A DNA stretch of 64,000 nucleotides. Source: Flavobacterium sp. TR2 (GTDB taxonomy: Bacteria; Bacteroidota; Bacteroidia; Flavobacteriales; Flavobacteriaceae). Below are positions 42,765-51,807 of this stretch, one piece after another (position 1 is the stretch's first letter; every line of letters begins with the position of its first letter). The translations under genes and the position numbers were made by a program. The notes under the pieces are model-generated. The model was given only the letters and a program-made list of their open reading frames with translations. It was not told the origin of the DNA and did not search any database. The stretch covers positions 806,001-870,000 of the forward strand of contig NZ_CP104307.1 of the NCBI RefSeq assembly GCF_025252405.1, given 5' to 3'.

Positions 42765-44567
42765 ATGGGTTTAGTTACCGCGAAAGAAGTTGCAAAAGCA
42801 ATAAATGTTGAAAAGTACGGAGTTTTCGGTACCTTTTCTGGCTGGATTCTTATGAAGGTTCTTAAGATCTCGACCCTTAATAAAATTTACGATCGCAATA
42901 AACATTTGGAAGACCTTGACTTTTTGAATGGAATTTTGGACGAAATGGAAATTAAGTTCGAAATCCCAGAAGAAGATTTAAAGCGTCTGCCAAAAGATGG
43001 TGCGTACATTACCATTTCTAATCATCCGCTTGGAGGAATTGACGGAATTTTGCTTTTGAAACTGATGCTTGAAAGAGAGCCAAATTTCAAAATCATTGCC
43101 AATTTCTTATTACATAGAATTGTTCCGATGAAAAAATACATTATGCCGGTTAATCCTTTTGAAAACCATAAGGATGCAAAATCGAGCGTAATTGGCATTA
43201 AAGAAACTTTACGCCATTTGAGTGACGGCAAGCCTTTAGGAATTTTTCCTGCAGGTGAAGTTTCGACTTACAAAGACGGTAAATTAGTAGTAGACAAACC
43301 TTGGGAAGAAGGTGCTCTGAAATTGATCAGAAAAGCTAAAGTTCCTGTTGTTCCCATTTACTTTCATGCCAAAAACAGTAAATTATTCTACTGGCTTTCT
43401 AAGATTGACGACACTTTGCGCACTGCAAAACTTCCGTCTGAATTGCTTACGCAGAAAGATCGTGTAATTAAAGTTCGTATCGGAAAACCAATCTCTGTAA
43501 GTGAACAGAACGAAATTGAATCTTTTGAAGAATATTCAGAATTCTTAAGAAAGAAAACCTATATGCTTGCCAATCCGTTTGAGAAAGACACCAAACTGAT
43601 CGATACAGCGAGCTTAAAAATACCTAAAGCTCCTAAGAAAATAGTTACTCCTGCAAACGAGTCAAAACTAATAGACGAAGTTCAAGCATTGCGTGACAGC
43701 GACAGCCGATTTTTACAGAGCAAAAACTATGAGGTTTTCTTTGCAAGTGCAAAAGAAATTCCGAACATTTTGCACGAAATAGGCCGTTTGCGCGAAATCA
43801 CGTTCCGTGAAGTTGGCGAGGGAACAAACGAATCTATTGATATTGACGAATACGATCAGTACTATCACCATATGTTTTTATGGGACGATGAAACTAAAAA
43901 GATCGCAGGGGCATACCGTATGGGATTAGGTTCTGAAATTTATCCAAAATACGGAATTGAAGGCTTTTACCTGACCGATCTTTTCAGATTCGAACCAGAA
44001 CTGCATGATATGATGCACAAGTCGATCGAAATGGGGCGCGCTTTTATCGTGAAAGAATATCAGCAAAAACCGATGCCTTTATTCTTGTTGTGGAAAGGTA
44101 TTATCCATACTACTTTGCGTCATCCTGAACACAAATATTTGGTTGGAGGCGTAAGCATCAGCAATCAGTTTTCAGATTTCTCTAAATCATTGATGATTGA
44201 GTTTATGAAATCTAACTATTACGACCCATATATTGCGCAATACATACACCCGAAAAAGGCTTACAAAGTAAAACTGAAAGATGCCGATAAAGATTTCATT
44301 TTTGACGAAGCAGAGTCTGATTTGAATAAGTTTGATAAAATCATTGACGAATTGGAACCTGGAAACTTACGTCTGCCAGTTTTAATTAAGAAATACATCA
44401 AGCAGAATGCGCGAGTGGTCGCTTTCAACGTTGACCCGTTATTCAACAATGCCATTGATGGTTTAATGTACATTCGAATTGCAGACATTCCAGAAAGCAC
44501 GATGAAACCCGTAATTGAAGAGTTTCAGATTGAACTGGAAAAGAAATTATCTGAGAAAGAAGATTAA
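42765..44567 (+). CDS. OlsF-like bifunctional acyltransferase (PlsC domain + OlsB/GNAT-like domain)
   Basis: 600 residues, ATG start. The N-terminal half has a PlsC-type lysophospholipid acyltransferase: N-H-P-L-G-G-I-D-G at 86-94 (five residues between H and D) and G-I-F-P-A-G-E-V-S. After a linker (about 270-310) the second half resembles OlsB/GNAT-type N-acyltransferases (L-R-E-I-T-F-R-E-V-G-E-G-T; A-G-A-Y-R-M-G; E-M-G-R-A-F-I). This fusion matches OlsF proteins, which make ornithine lipids by N-acylation then O-acylation. The function here is inferred from the domain order. Confidence 0.85.
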   Translation: MGLVTAKEVAKAINVEKYGVFGTFSGWILMKVLKISTLNKIYDRNKHLEDLDFLNGILDEMEIKFEIPEEDLKRLPKDGAYITISNHPLGGIDGILLLKLMLEREPNFKIIANFLLHRIVPMKKYIMPVNPFENHKDAKSSVIGIKETLRHLSDGKPLGIFPAGEVSTYKDGKLVVDKPWEEGALKLIRKAKVPVVPIYFHAKNSKLFYWLSKIDDTLRTAKLPSELLTQKDRVIKVRIGKPISVSEQNEIESFEEYSEFLRKKTYMLANPFEKDTKLIDTASLKIPKAPKKIVTPANESKLIDEVQALRDSDSRFLQSKNYEVFFASAKEIPNILHEIGRLREITFREVGEGTNESIDIDEYDQYYHHMFLWDDETKKIAGAYRMGLGSEIYPKYGIEGFYLTDLFRFEPELHDMMHKSIEMGRAFIVKEYQQKPMPLFLLWKGIIHTTLRHPEHKYLVGGVSISNQFSDFSKSLMIEFMKSNYYDPYIAQYIHPKKAYKVKLKDADKDFIFDEAESDLNKFDKIIDELEPGNLRLPVLIKKYIKQNARVVAFNVDPLFNNAIDGLMYIRIADIPESTMKPVIEEFQIELEKKLSEKED

Positions 44568-44584
44568 TAATTAATACAAAGCAT

Positions 44585-44617
44585 AAGCCGTTTCAAAATT
44601 TGAAACGGCTTTTTTTA
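44585..44617 (+). terminator. Terminator of the acyltransferase gene
   Basis: AAGCCGTTTCA and TGAAACGGCTT pair perfectly, followed by a T-run on the plus strand. Confidence 0.9.
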
Positions 44618-44641
44618 TGGCATCAAAATGCCTTTTTAAGC

Positions 44642-44674
44642 AAAAAAAATCCCATTCATCTCTGAACGGGATTT
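44642..44674 (-). terminator. Terminator of the DUF805-TM2 gene pair
   Basis: AAATCCCATTCA (44647-44658) pairs with TGAACGGGATTT (44663-44674), one wobble, with a T-run on the minus strand. Confidence 0.82.
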
Positions 44675-44696
44675 AACATCTAAATATATTTTTCTT

Positions 44697-44975
44697 TTAG
44701 AACCAGCCTTTTTTACCAACTTGGTATGTTTGGTAAAACTCTTCGTCTGATTTTGTCAAGTAGATAATTCCTTCAATGAATCCGATAATACTTCCAATTC
44801 CGCAAGTAACTACACTAATTACGATTTGTATAATTCCTTCTTGAGTATAACCTAAGACAAATTTATGAATCCCTAAAGATCCAAAAAGAATACCCATAAG
44901 TCCTGCTAATACTTTTTTGTTCTCCTGTTTTGGCTGAGAAGGAGTATTCCAGCTTTCTGGTTTTGTAGTTTCCAT
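44697..44975 (-). CDS. TM2 domain-containing membrane protein
   Basis: 92 residues, ATG start. Two hydrophobic helices separated by a short loop show the TM2 pattern (L-x-x-x-F-G-S-L-G-I-H-K-F-V-L-G-Y ... I-I-Q-I-V-I-S ... G-x-I-x-G-F-I-E-G-I-I-Y-L). Molecular function is unknown. It starts 16 bp after the DUF805 gene, forming an operon. Confidence 0.9.
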   Translation of the reverse strand: METTKPESWNTPSQPKQENKKVLAGLMGILFGSLGIHKFVLGYTQEGIIQIVISVVTCGIGSIIGFIEGIIYLTKSDEEFYQTYQVGKKGWF

Positions 44976-44991
44976 TTTTTATATTATTTAG

Positions 44992-45408
44992 TTAATTATT
45001 AATTCCTATTTCATCAATTTCTTCAATCGTACTTTTAGGATCTGGACCGTAATAGTTTTCTCCCTGTTCTCCTTCAGTAGCCAATAAAACCAAAAACCAG
45101 ATAGGACCTACTAGCGGAATGCAAGAAATTAAAATATTCCAACCGCTTTTGCCTAAATCATGCATTCTTCGCACCGTTACTGCTAACGAAGGGATTATAG
45201 AAGCAATCGCATAAAGAACAAACAATCCTATTGCAATTGGAAGACCTAAAGTTACGCCTCCAAGTATTGAAGCTATGACCGCTAAAAAAATAAATACAAA
45301 AAAGATTAATGTTGTTGCAAGACGGAAATACCAATACTCACTTCTTCTAGCCCTGCCGCTAAAATTTGCATAGTTCTCAAACATGGCAATTTTATACCAT
45401 TCAATCAT
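44992..45408 (-). CDS. DUF805 family membrane protein
   Basis: 138 residues, ATG start. The N-terminal Y-A-N-F-S-G-R-A-R-R-S-E-Y-W-Y-F block and the R-R-M-H-D-L-G-K-S-G-W motif are diagnostic for DUF805. There are about four membrane segments. No biochemical role is established for this family. Operon with the TM2 gene. Confidence 0.92.
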   Translation of the reverse strand: MIEWYKIAMFENYANFSGRARRSEYWYFRLATTLIFFVFIFLAVIASILGGVTLGLPIAIGLFVLYAIASIIPSLAVTVRRMHDLGKSGWNILISCIPLVGPIWFLVLLATEGEQGENYYGPDPKSTIEEIDEIGINN

Positions 45409-45598
45409 ATTTAGGATAATTTATTCTTACACCTACTCTTAGGATTTTCGGTTTTCTCCAAACTTCAAAAACAGAACCTATTTAGACTCATTCTTTTAAA
45501 ATTCGGAGACAATATTATTAAAAATTAACAAATAAAGCTAATCTCACTAAATAAAATTTACAAGAAAAAACTCGTTATTAAATCCTAAAGGCTGTAGC

Positions 45599-46549
45599 CT
45601 AGATTTTACCGTACACAGCTTTAATTTTATCTACAATTACTTGTGCCAGACGCTCATGACTTTCAAAAGTCCAACCTGCAATATGAGGCGTCAGCAAGAC
45701 ATTTTTGGCCTCCATAAGATATTGAAGCGCTTCTGGCGTATTATTTTCCTGGAATAAAGTCTCAAACGAAAGTTTTTCATATTCCAAAACATCCAAACCT
45801 GCTCCTAGCACTTTTTTCTCTTTCATGGCTTCAACCAAATCTGCTGTAACGATGTTTTTACCACGAGAAGTATTGATGATCCAAAATGGCTTTTTAAACG
45901 CATTTATAAAGCTTTTGTTAACCATTTTATCCGTTTCTGGTGTCCAAGGAAGGTGAAGGCTTAAAACATCTGTTTTTTCGCGTAATTCTTCCAACGAAAC
46001 TTGTCTCGCATTTTCATCACCAACATTGTCCAAAATATCATAGCATAAAACTTCTGTGTCAAAACCTCTCAGTTTTTTAGCAAAAGCTTTTCCCATGTTT
46101 CCGTAGCCAATGATTCCAACTGTTTTTAAATCCAATTCATGACCGCGATTGCTTTCACGATTCCAATGCCCTGCTTTCACTTCTGCATCAGCTTGATTCA
46201 GATTATTAAAGAGAGATAAAATTACGCCAAGCGAATGTTCTGCAACAGCATTGCGATTTCCCTCAGGAGCGGCAATCAGGTGAATTCCCCTTGCAGAAGC
46301 ATACTCACAATCAATACTTTCAAGGCCTGCGCCAACCCTTGCAATAAATTGCAACTTTGTTGCTTTATCCAAAAAAGCCTTATCAATCTTGAATCTGCTT
46401 CGAATTACGATACCATTATACTCTTGAATTTTTGCTTCTATCTCTTCTTTTGAAGATTTAAAATCGGCGTGGTTTTCAAAACCGGCTTCTTCCAATTGAT
46501 TCCAAAGAATTGGATTATTACTATCGATATGAAGAATTTTTACACTCAT
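45599..46549 (-). CDS. D-isomer-specific 2-hydroxyacid dehydrogenase (SerA-like)
   Basis: 316 residues, ATG start. The NAD-binding motif G-I-I-G-Y-G-N-M-G-K-A-F and the catalytic R (N-T-S-R-G-K), E and H (L-T-P-H-I-A-G-W) are intact. It lacks the ACT regulatory domain of long SerA forms. It may act as 3-phosphoglycerate dehydrogenase, but serC or serB are not adjacent, so the substrate is uncertain. Confidence 0.88.
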   Translation of the reverse strand: MSVKILHIDSNNPILWNQLEEAGFENHADFKSSKEEIEAKIQEYNGIVIRSRFKIDKAFLDKATKLQFIARVGAGLESIDCEYASARGIHLIAAPEGNRNAVAEHSLGVILSLFNNLNQADAEVKAGHWNRESNRGHELDLKTVGIIGYGNMGKAFAKKLRGFDTEVLCYDILDNVGDENARQVSLEELREKTDVLSLHLPWTPETDKMVNKSFINAFKKPFWIINTSRGKNIVTADLVEAMKEKKVLGAGLDVLEYEKLSFETLFQENNTPEALQYLMEAKNVLLTPHIAGWTFESHERLAQVIVDKIKAVYGKI

Positions 46550-46572
46550 TTTTAATTGAATTTTTATACAAA

Positions 46573-46580
46573 CAAAAATA
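46573..46580 (-). promoter_or_regulatory. Promoter element (TATTTTTG) of the hydroxyacid dehydrogenase
   Basis: It fits TAnnTTTG on the minus strand; leader about 17 nt. Confidence 0.55.
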
Positions 46581-46591
46581 CGGTTAATTTA

Positions 46592-46680
46592 ATCTCGCAA
46601 AGTCACAAAGCCGCAAAGTTTTTCTTATTGCAATAAACTTTGAATCACTGAATCTTTACGCCTTTGCTCCTAAACTTTTT
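46592..46680. repeat. caaag-type intergenic repeat between divergent genes
   Basis: The left part (tcgcaaagtcacaaagccgcaaag) and right part (ctttgaatcactgaatctttacgcctttgc) are imperfect reverse complements around tattgcaata. It is the same repeat type as at 40589 and 40792. Confidence 0.6.
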
Positions 46681-46698
46681 ATTGCGGAGATTTTTTTT

Positions 46699-46706
46699 TA
46701 ACTTTG
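46699..46706 (+). promoter_or_regulatory. nhaA promoter element (TAACTTTG)
   Basis: It matches TAnnTTTG. The expected transcript start near 46713 lies after an upstream in-frame ATG at 46664 and so supports the ATG at 46760 as start. Confidence 0.6.
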
Positions 46707-46759
46707 AAAGAATAAGGATTCCAGAATCCATCATATCAATCTCCAGAAAATTTTCCCTA

Positions 46760-47908
46760 ATGAAACTTACCAAGACTTTTAAAGCCTTTTTTGAAAACGA
46801 AAAATCGGGAGGAATTATCTTGCTCTTTGTCACGATTTTATCTCTCTATCTAGCCAACTCTTCTTTTCATATTCCGTATGTTGCTTTTTGGGAAAAAGAA
46901 ATTTCGGGACATTCTCTAACGCATTGGATCAATGACGGATTGATGACTATTTTCTTCCTTTTGATCGGATTGGAGCTGGAACGCGAAATTTATCATGGTG
47001 AATTATCCAATATTAAGAATGCTTCTCTGCCAATTATGGCAGCTTTTGGAGGAATGCTGGTTCCGGCCGCAATTTTTTTGGCTTTAAATTACGGAACAAC
47101 CACACAAAACGGAGCAGGAATTCCTATGGCAACTGATATTGCTTTTGCAATCGGAATTTTATCGCTTCTCGGAAACAAAGTTCCGACTTCGTTAAAAGTG
47201 TTTTTAACTGCTTTGGCTGTTATTGACGATTTGGGCGCTATAATTGTTATTGCCGTTTTTTACACCACATCAATCTCTTTTCTGAATCTTGGAATTGCTC
47301 TCGGAATTTGGGGTCTTTTATTTGTGTTAAACCGAATGAAAATCCACAATCTGATTCCATATCTTATTGGTGGAGCAATAATGTGGTATTTTATGCTTAA
47401 TTCTGGTGTTCATGCAACCATTACGGGAGTGATTTTGGCATTTGTAATTCCGTTTGGCGATGGTGGAGAAAAAACTTCATCATATCGATTACAGCATTTT
47501 TTACACCAGCCGGTTGCTTTTTTTATACTGCCTTTGTTTGCAATAGCCAATACTGCTATAACAATTACCGAAAACTGGCACGAAGGTCTTGATCATGTCA
47601 ATACGTACGGAATTATTCTGGGTCTTGTAGTTGGAAAGCCGCTTGGAATTTTACTTTTTTCTTCTGTTGGTGTCACCTCAGGTTTATGCATTTTGCCTAA
47701 AAATTTAAAGTGGTCGCACATTCTGGGTGCGGGAATGCTGGGCGGAATAGGTTTCACCATGTCAATTTTTATTACGGTTCTTGCTTTCAAAAATCCTGAA
47801 ATTGTTGTTTTTTCTAAAATCGCGATTCTAATCGCTTCTTTCTTAGCCGGGCTTTTGGGATTTGTGTATTTAAAATATACTCTGAATAAAAAAACTAGCA
47901 AAAAATGA
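46760..47908 (+). CDS. nhaA: Na+/H+ antiporter NhaA
   Basis: 382 residues from ATG at 46760. This gives the normal NhaA length; the 32-residue extension to 46664 is basic and lies upstream of the promoter. The family core is visible: G-L-E-L-E-R-E, P-M-A-T-D-I-A-F-A-I-G-I-L-S-L, and the ion-binding A-V-I-D-D-L-G-A-I-I. About 11-12 membrane helices. NhaA exchanges Na+ for protons for salt and pH homeostasis. Confidence 0.95.
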   Translation: MKLTKTFKAFFENEKSGGIILLFVTILSLYLANSSFHIPYVAFWEKEISGHSLTHWINDGLMTIFFLLIGLELEREIYHGELSNIKNASLPIMAAFGGMLVPAAIFLALNYGTTTQNGAGIPMATDIAFAIGILSLLGNKVPTSLKVFLTALAVIDDLGAIIVIAVFYTTSISFLNLGIALGIWGLLFVLNRMKIHNLIPYLIGGAIMWYFMLNSGVHATITGVILAFVIPFGDGGEKTSSYRLQHFLHQPVAFFILPLFAIANTAITITENWHEGLDHVNTYGIILGLVVGKPLGILLFSSVGVTSGLCILPKNLKWSHILGAGMLGGIGFTMSIFITVLAFKNPEIVVFSKIAILIASFLAGLLGFVYLKYTLNKKTSKK

Positions 47909-47985
47909 CCAGCAATTACAGATTAGCCATTATGCCTGTTCCTGTTTGGACTGACTTTCGCTCAGACTGACAATCGTTAAACTGC

Positions 47986-48035
47986 AAAAAAAATTCCAAT
48001 CTTCCCGAAAACTCAGGATAAAATTGGAATTTGTA
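47986..48035. terminator. Bidirectional terminator between nhaA and proC
   Basis: AAATTCCAAT (47991-48000) and ATTGGAATTT (48023-48032) pair perfectly around a 22-nt loop. Confidence 0.65.
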
Positions 48036-48061
48036 ATTTAAAATATTGAATATTAATAGAT

Positions 48062-48838
48062 CTAACCTTTGATTTGTTTCAAAGAAGTTTTGATTCCTTT
48101 AATTAATGATGAACTGAAACCATTGTGCTCCATTTCATTTAAACCAACGATTGTACAGCCTTGCGGTGTTGTTACACGGTCGATTAATTGTTCTGGGTGC
48201 ACTCGTTCTTCCAGAAGCATTTTTGCCGCTCCTTTTACCGTTTGAGCCGCAATTGCTAAAGCCGTGTTAGAATCAAATCCAATTTCGATTCCTGCTTGCA
48301 TAGACGCACGAATGTAACGCAATGCATACGCCGTTCCGCACGCGCCCAAAACTGTCGCTGCATCCATTAATTTTTCGTCGATTACAGGAGCTGTTCCTAA
48401 ATCTTGAAATAGATCAACAACCGGCGAGGCATTTTCTTTGTATTTTTCTGGGAAGGAAATACAAGTTGCCGATTCTCCAAACTGCGCAGCAATATTTGGC
48501 ATAATGCGCACTACAGGGTATTCAAAATTAGTTTTAGACTGAAGCATATCCAAAGACAATCCGCTAACAGCTGAAGCAATTGTTTTGTTTTGGATAACGG
48601 GCAGAATTTCGGCCAAAACCGTATCTACCTGATAAGGTTTAATGGTTAAGATTACAACATCAGCTTCTTGAATGTTGTGTTTATTATCGTTAGAAACCGT
48701 AATTCCGTATTCTGATAAATATTGAATACTTGCAGTGTTTCTCCTTGTGACAGTAACTTGGTTGTTTTTCGAGAATTTAGCAATTCCCAAGGCAATAGAA
48801 ACCCCAAGGTTTCCTCCTCCAATAATGTGTACTTTCAT
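48062..48838 (-). CDS. proC: Pyrroline-5-carboxylate reductase
   Basis: 258 residues, ATG start. The Rossmann motif H-I-I-G-G-G-N-L-G-V-S-I is at the N-terminus, V-V-R-I-M-P-N-I-A-A in the middle, and the C-terminal dimerisation domain has A-L-A-I-A-A-Q-T-V-K-G-A-A-K-M. It catalyses the last step of proline synthesis. Its 3' end faces nhaA. Confidence 0.95.
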   Translation of the reverse strand: MKVHIIGGGNLGVSIALGIAKFSKNNQVTVTRRNTASIQYLSEYGITVSNDNKHNIQEADVVILTIKPYQVDTVLAEILPVIQNKTIASAVSGLSLDMLQSKTNFEYPVVRIMPNIAAQFGESATCISFPEKYKENASPVVDLFQDLGTAPVIDEKLMDAATVLGACGTAYALRYIRASMQAGIEIGFDSNTALAIAAQTVKGAAKMLLEERVHPEQLIDRVTTPQGCTIVGLNEMEHNGFSSSLIKGIKTSLKQIKG

Positions 48839-48948
48839 TTTGGTTCGCTTTAAAATATTTCTGGTTGGTAAACAGCATTTTCCGTCTGCAAATTACGCAG
48901 ATTTTAGAGATTTTAAATCACTGCAAACGGCTAATTTGTGGCAAAAAT

Positions 48949-50298
48949 CTAGAATCCAAGAATCAGGTTTGCCACTCCAAAGTAGAGCATAATTCCGAAT
49001 ACGTCGTTGGTCGTTGTAATAAACGGGCCGGTCGCGATTGCGGGATCGATTTTATTTTTGTTCAAGAAAAGCGGGACTAAAGTTCCTAAAGTTGCTGCAA
49101 AAAGAATTACCACAATCATCGAAATTGAAATCGCAAATCCTACTAAATACTGCTGATACATAATAGAATGATACCCTAATAAAAGCAGCGAAATGATGCT
49201 TCCAGAAATCATCGAAACGGTAATTTCTTTGGTAAAATAACCACGGCTGAAATCTTTTAAAGTTCCATTGGCCAAACCTTGCACAACGATTGCCGAAGCT
49301 TGAACCCCAATATTTCCTGCAGTAGCAGAAAGCAATGGCACAAATATGATTAAAGTAGAATATTTTTGAAAAGTGCTTTCGTTTCCTTTTAAAACAAATG
49401 ATGCTACAATTTCGATCACCATTCCTATCAAAAGCCAAGGCAGGCGCGCTTTTGTCAGTTCGTAAACACTGTCATTCGATTCAACGTCTTGCGTAATACC
49501 GGCTGCTAACTGGTAATCTTTATCAGCTTCTTCCTTGATTACGTCTACGATATCGTCGATGGTAATTCTTCCCACCAATCGGCCTAACTCATCAACTACC
49601 GGAATAGCTTCTAAGTCGTATTTCTGCATGATACGAGCTACCTCAACGTCTTCGGTATCAACTTTTACAAAATTTAATTTTCGGATATAAACGTCGCCAA
49701 TTTGCGTTTTGGTCGAAGAAGTCAATAAATCTTTAAGCGATAATCTGCCTTTTAATCGGTTTTCATCGTCTACTACGTAAATTGAATGTACTCTAGAAAC
49801 ATTTTCTGCCTGAATTCGCATTTCTTTCACGCAGGTTAAGACAGTCCAATTTTCATTCACTTTTACAAGCTCTTTTCCCATCAAACCACCAGCAGTGTTT
49901 TCGTCGTAGCGCAAAAGATCAACAATGTCTTTAGCGTGTTCAACGTCGACAAGCTCAGAGATTACCTCTGCTTTTATTTCCTGCGAAAGTTCGGCGATAA
50001 TGTCGGCAGCGTCATTGGTTTCAAGCTCATCAAGCTCTTCTGCAATTTCTTTTGGCGAAAGGCGGCTTAAGATGTTTTCACGCAGATCTTCTTCCAGTTC
50101 CAGAAGAATTTCTGCCGTTTTATCACTATCTAGAACCTTAAAGATGTAGGTTGCCTCATCGAAATCTAATTCGTCTAAAATTTCGGCAATATCGGCATGA
50201 TGCAGATCATTAAGCAAAACTTCCAGTTCACTGTCGTTTTTCTTATTGATTAGCTCCTCTAACTGATGTATAAATTCTTTACTAACTTTGAACTCCAT
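48949..50298 (-). CDS. mgtE: Magnesium transporter MgtE
   Basis: 449 residues, ATG start. N-terminal superhelical domain ([13 protein letters not shown]), two CBS domains (about 135-255), and five membrane helices (285-449) with [13 protein letters not shown] and P-F-I-T-T-T-N-D-V in the pore region. The channel lets Mg2+ into the cell and is gated by cytosolic Mg2+. The start overlaps the end of rsmA by 17 bp. Confidence 0.96.
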   Translation of the reverse strand: MEFKVSKEFIHQLEELINKKNDSELEVLLNDLHHADIAEILDELDFDEATYIFKVLDSDKTAEILLELEEDLRENILSRLSPKEIAEELDELETNDAADIIAELSQEIKAEVISELVDVEHAKDIVDLLRYDENTAGGLMGKELVKVNENWTVLTCVKEMRIQAENVSRVHSIYVVDDENRLKGRLSLKDLLTSSTKTQIGDVYIRKLNFVKVDTEDVEVARIMQKYDLEAIPVVDELGRLVGRITIDDIVDVIKEEADKDYQLAAGITQDVESNDSVYELTKARLPWLLIGMVIEIVASFVLKGNESTFQKYSTLIIFVPLLSATAGNIGVQASAIVVQGLANGTLKDFSRGYFTKEITVSMISGSIISLLLLGYHSIMYQQYLVGFAISISMIVVILFAATLGTLVPLFLNKNKIDPAIATGPFITTTNDVFGIMLYFGVANLILGF

Positions 50299-51067
50299 TG
50301 GCTTCTATTTTTAGAGTTAGTTCAATAAATTCATCTACGCTAAGCTGCTCCGGACGTTTATCAAAGATAGTGTCTTCTCGCAAATTGTCTGATAAATTTA
50401 ATGTTTTCAAACTGTTACGTAATGTTTTTCGTCTCTGCTGAAAAGCGGTTTTTACAACTGTAAAAAACAACTTTTCGCTGCAAGGAAGACTGTAATCTTC
50501 CTTTCGGGTCATTCTCATCACACCCGACTTCACCTTGGGCGGAGGAATAAAAACGTTTTCATTAACCGTAAACAGGTACTCTGTATCATAGAAAGCCTGA
50601 GCTAAAACTGATAATATTCCGTACGTTTTTGAGCCTTTCTTTTCGCAGATGCGTTCGGCTACTTCCTTTTGAAACATTCCTGAAAATTCTGGAATCTGGT
50701 CTCTAAGCTCTAATGTCCTAAAAACAATCTGAGAAGAAATATTGTACGGAAAGTTGCCAATTATGGCAAACTGTTTATTGTGGTAAACTTCATTTATATT
50801 ATACTTCAGGAAATCCTGAGAGATAATCTTGTCTTTTAATTTCGGATAATTGGCATCCAGATACGCTACCGATTCGGTATCGATTTCAATAACGTGCGTG
50901 TTGATTGGTTTTTCAAGCAAATACTTAGTTAGCACACCCATCCCTGGTCCTATTTCTAAAACCTCATCATATCCTTTAAAGGTCAAAGTGTCTGCAATAG
51001 CTTTTGCGATACTTTCATCTTTAAGAAAGTGCTGTCCTAAATGTTTTTTTGCTTTTACTTTTTCCAT
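50282..51067 (-). CDS. rsmA: 16S rRNA dimethyladenosine transferase
   Basis: 261 residues, ATG start. K-H-L-G-Q-H-F-L and the SAM motif [11 protein letters not shown] are at the N-terminus, and the catalytic N-F-P-Y-N-I-S-S-Q is in the middle. RsmA (KsgA) dimethylates A1518 and A1519 of 16S rRNA late in small-subunit assembly. It is the first gene of an operon with mgtE. Confidence 0.97.
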   Translation of the reverse strand: MEKVKAKKHLGQHFLKDESIAKAIADTLTFKGYDEVLEIGPGMGVLTKYLLEKPINTHVIEIDTESVAYLDANYPKLKDKIISQDFLKYNINEVYHNKQFAIIGNFPYNISSQIVFRTLELRDQIPEFSGMFQKEVAERICEKKGSKTYGILSVLAQAFYDTEYLFTVNENVFIPPPKVKSGVMRMTRKEDYSLPCSEKLFFTVVKTAFQQRRKTLRNSLKTLNLSDNLREDTIFDKRPEQLSVDEFIELTLKIEANGVQS

Positions 51068-51394
51068 TTCATTTCTTGTTTGCCACGAGGCTGCAAAAGT
51101 ATTCTTTTTGTTGCAAAGGCACTAAGCTTCTACTACTTTTTTTGCCACTAAGGCACAAAGACCCAAAGTTTTATTCTTTTCTCTCGATTACAATAAGAAA
51201 ATTGGTCTTTATTTTATTCTATTTTTCTCAACGGGAAATTTGCACATCCTTTCACGTAAACGCAAAAAACTATAAAATCTTTCAATTTTGACAGTTTTAG
51301 AAAATCTTCTTGTTGCGGTTTATTACGTTCCTCTTTTGTTTGAAATCGAATCTCCATCATATTTTTTTTAATGAAAACTGATAATCAAAAATTA
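51068..51394. other. 327-bp intergenic region upstream of rsmA
   Basis: It contains the rsmA promoter and degenerate copies of the ttgccac(g/t)a(a)ggc and caaagg repeat type in 51079-51170. No gene or ncRNA is recognised. Confidence 0.55.
51094..51101 (-). promoter_or_regulatory. rsmA-mgtE promoter element (TACTTTTG)
   Basis: It fits TAnnTTTG on the minus strand, about 20 nt leader; it lies within caaag-type repeat sequence. Confidence 0.55.
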
Positions 51395-51706
51395 TTAGTG
51401 CTCCGAAACAACCTCCAATTCTGTTCTGAAAGAAAGCATTTTATCGGCAAATAAACCTAAAGCTTCTCTATGAAATTCTGGTTCGTCTTCGATATAAAAC
51501 TTCTCAAGCGTTTCTTTGCTGTCTGTAACATATTGAACAGAATAAGTAATTCCCCCCATTTCTTCTTCAACGAGAACTTTTACAATTCGTGCTGAAGAAA
51601 ATTTATTGGTCGCCAGAATTTCTGGTATGTGTTTTTCCTGCATCCATTTTAACCATTGGTCGTGAACGCTTTCGTGTATGTTTGTGGTAACGTTGTAAAT
51701 AATCAT
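51395..51706 (-). CDS. DUF4286 family protein
   Basis: 103 residues from ATG at 51706 (M-I-I-Y-N-V-T-T-N-I), the usual start of the family; a longer frame to 51739 adds a lysine-rich stretch made of repeat DNA. The protein is a small ferredoxin-like fold with conserved W-L-K-W-M-Q-E-K-H-I-P-E. Function is unknown. Confidence 0.85.
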   Translation of the reverse strand: MIIYNVTTNIHESVHDQWLKWMQEKHIPEILATNKFSSARIVKVLVEEEMGGITYSVQYVTDSKETLEKFYIEDEPEFHREALGLFADKMLSFRTELEVVSEH

Positions 51707-51714
51707 TTTTTTTT

Positions 51715-51800
51715 GGACTTTCTTAGACTCCTTAGACATCTTAGATTTTTAGACTTTCCGATTTTTCATCTAAGAAGTCTAAAGATCTAACAATCTAAAA
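51715..51800. repeat. tctaag/aatctaa-type intergenic repeat
   Basis: Runs such as cttagactccttagacatcttagattttt on one side and aagtctaaagatctaacaatctaaaaatct on the other form a degenerate inverted repeat between the TPR gene and the DUF4286 gene. Confidence 0.55.
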
Positions 51801-51807
51801 ATCTTAT

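Noticed and set aside
46664..46759. Extended N-terminus of nhaA
   Set aside because: It begins upstream of the TAACTTTG promoter element and is not part of the NhaA fold.
49052..49438. 128-codon frame inside mgtE on the same strand
   Set aside because: It is aromatic- and Cys-rich, typical of a shifted frame over membrane helices, and mgtE itself is intact.
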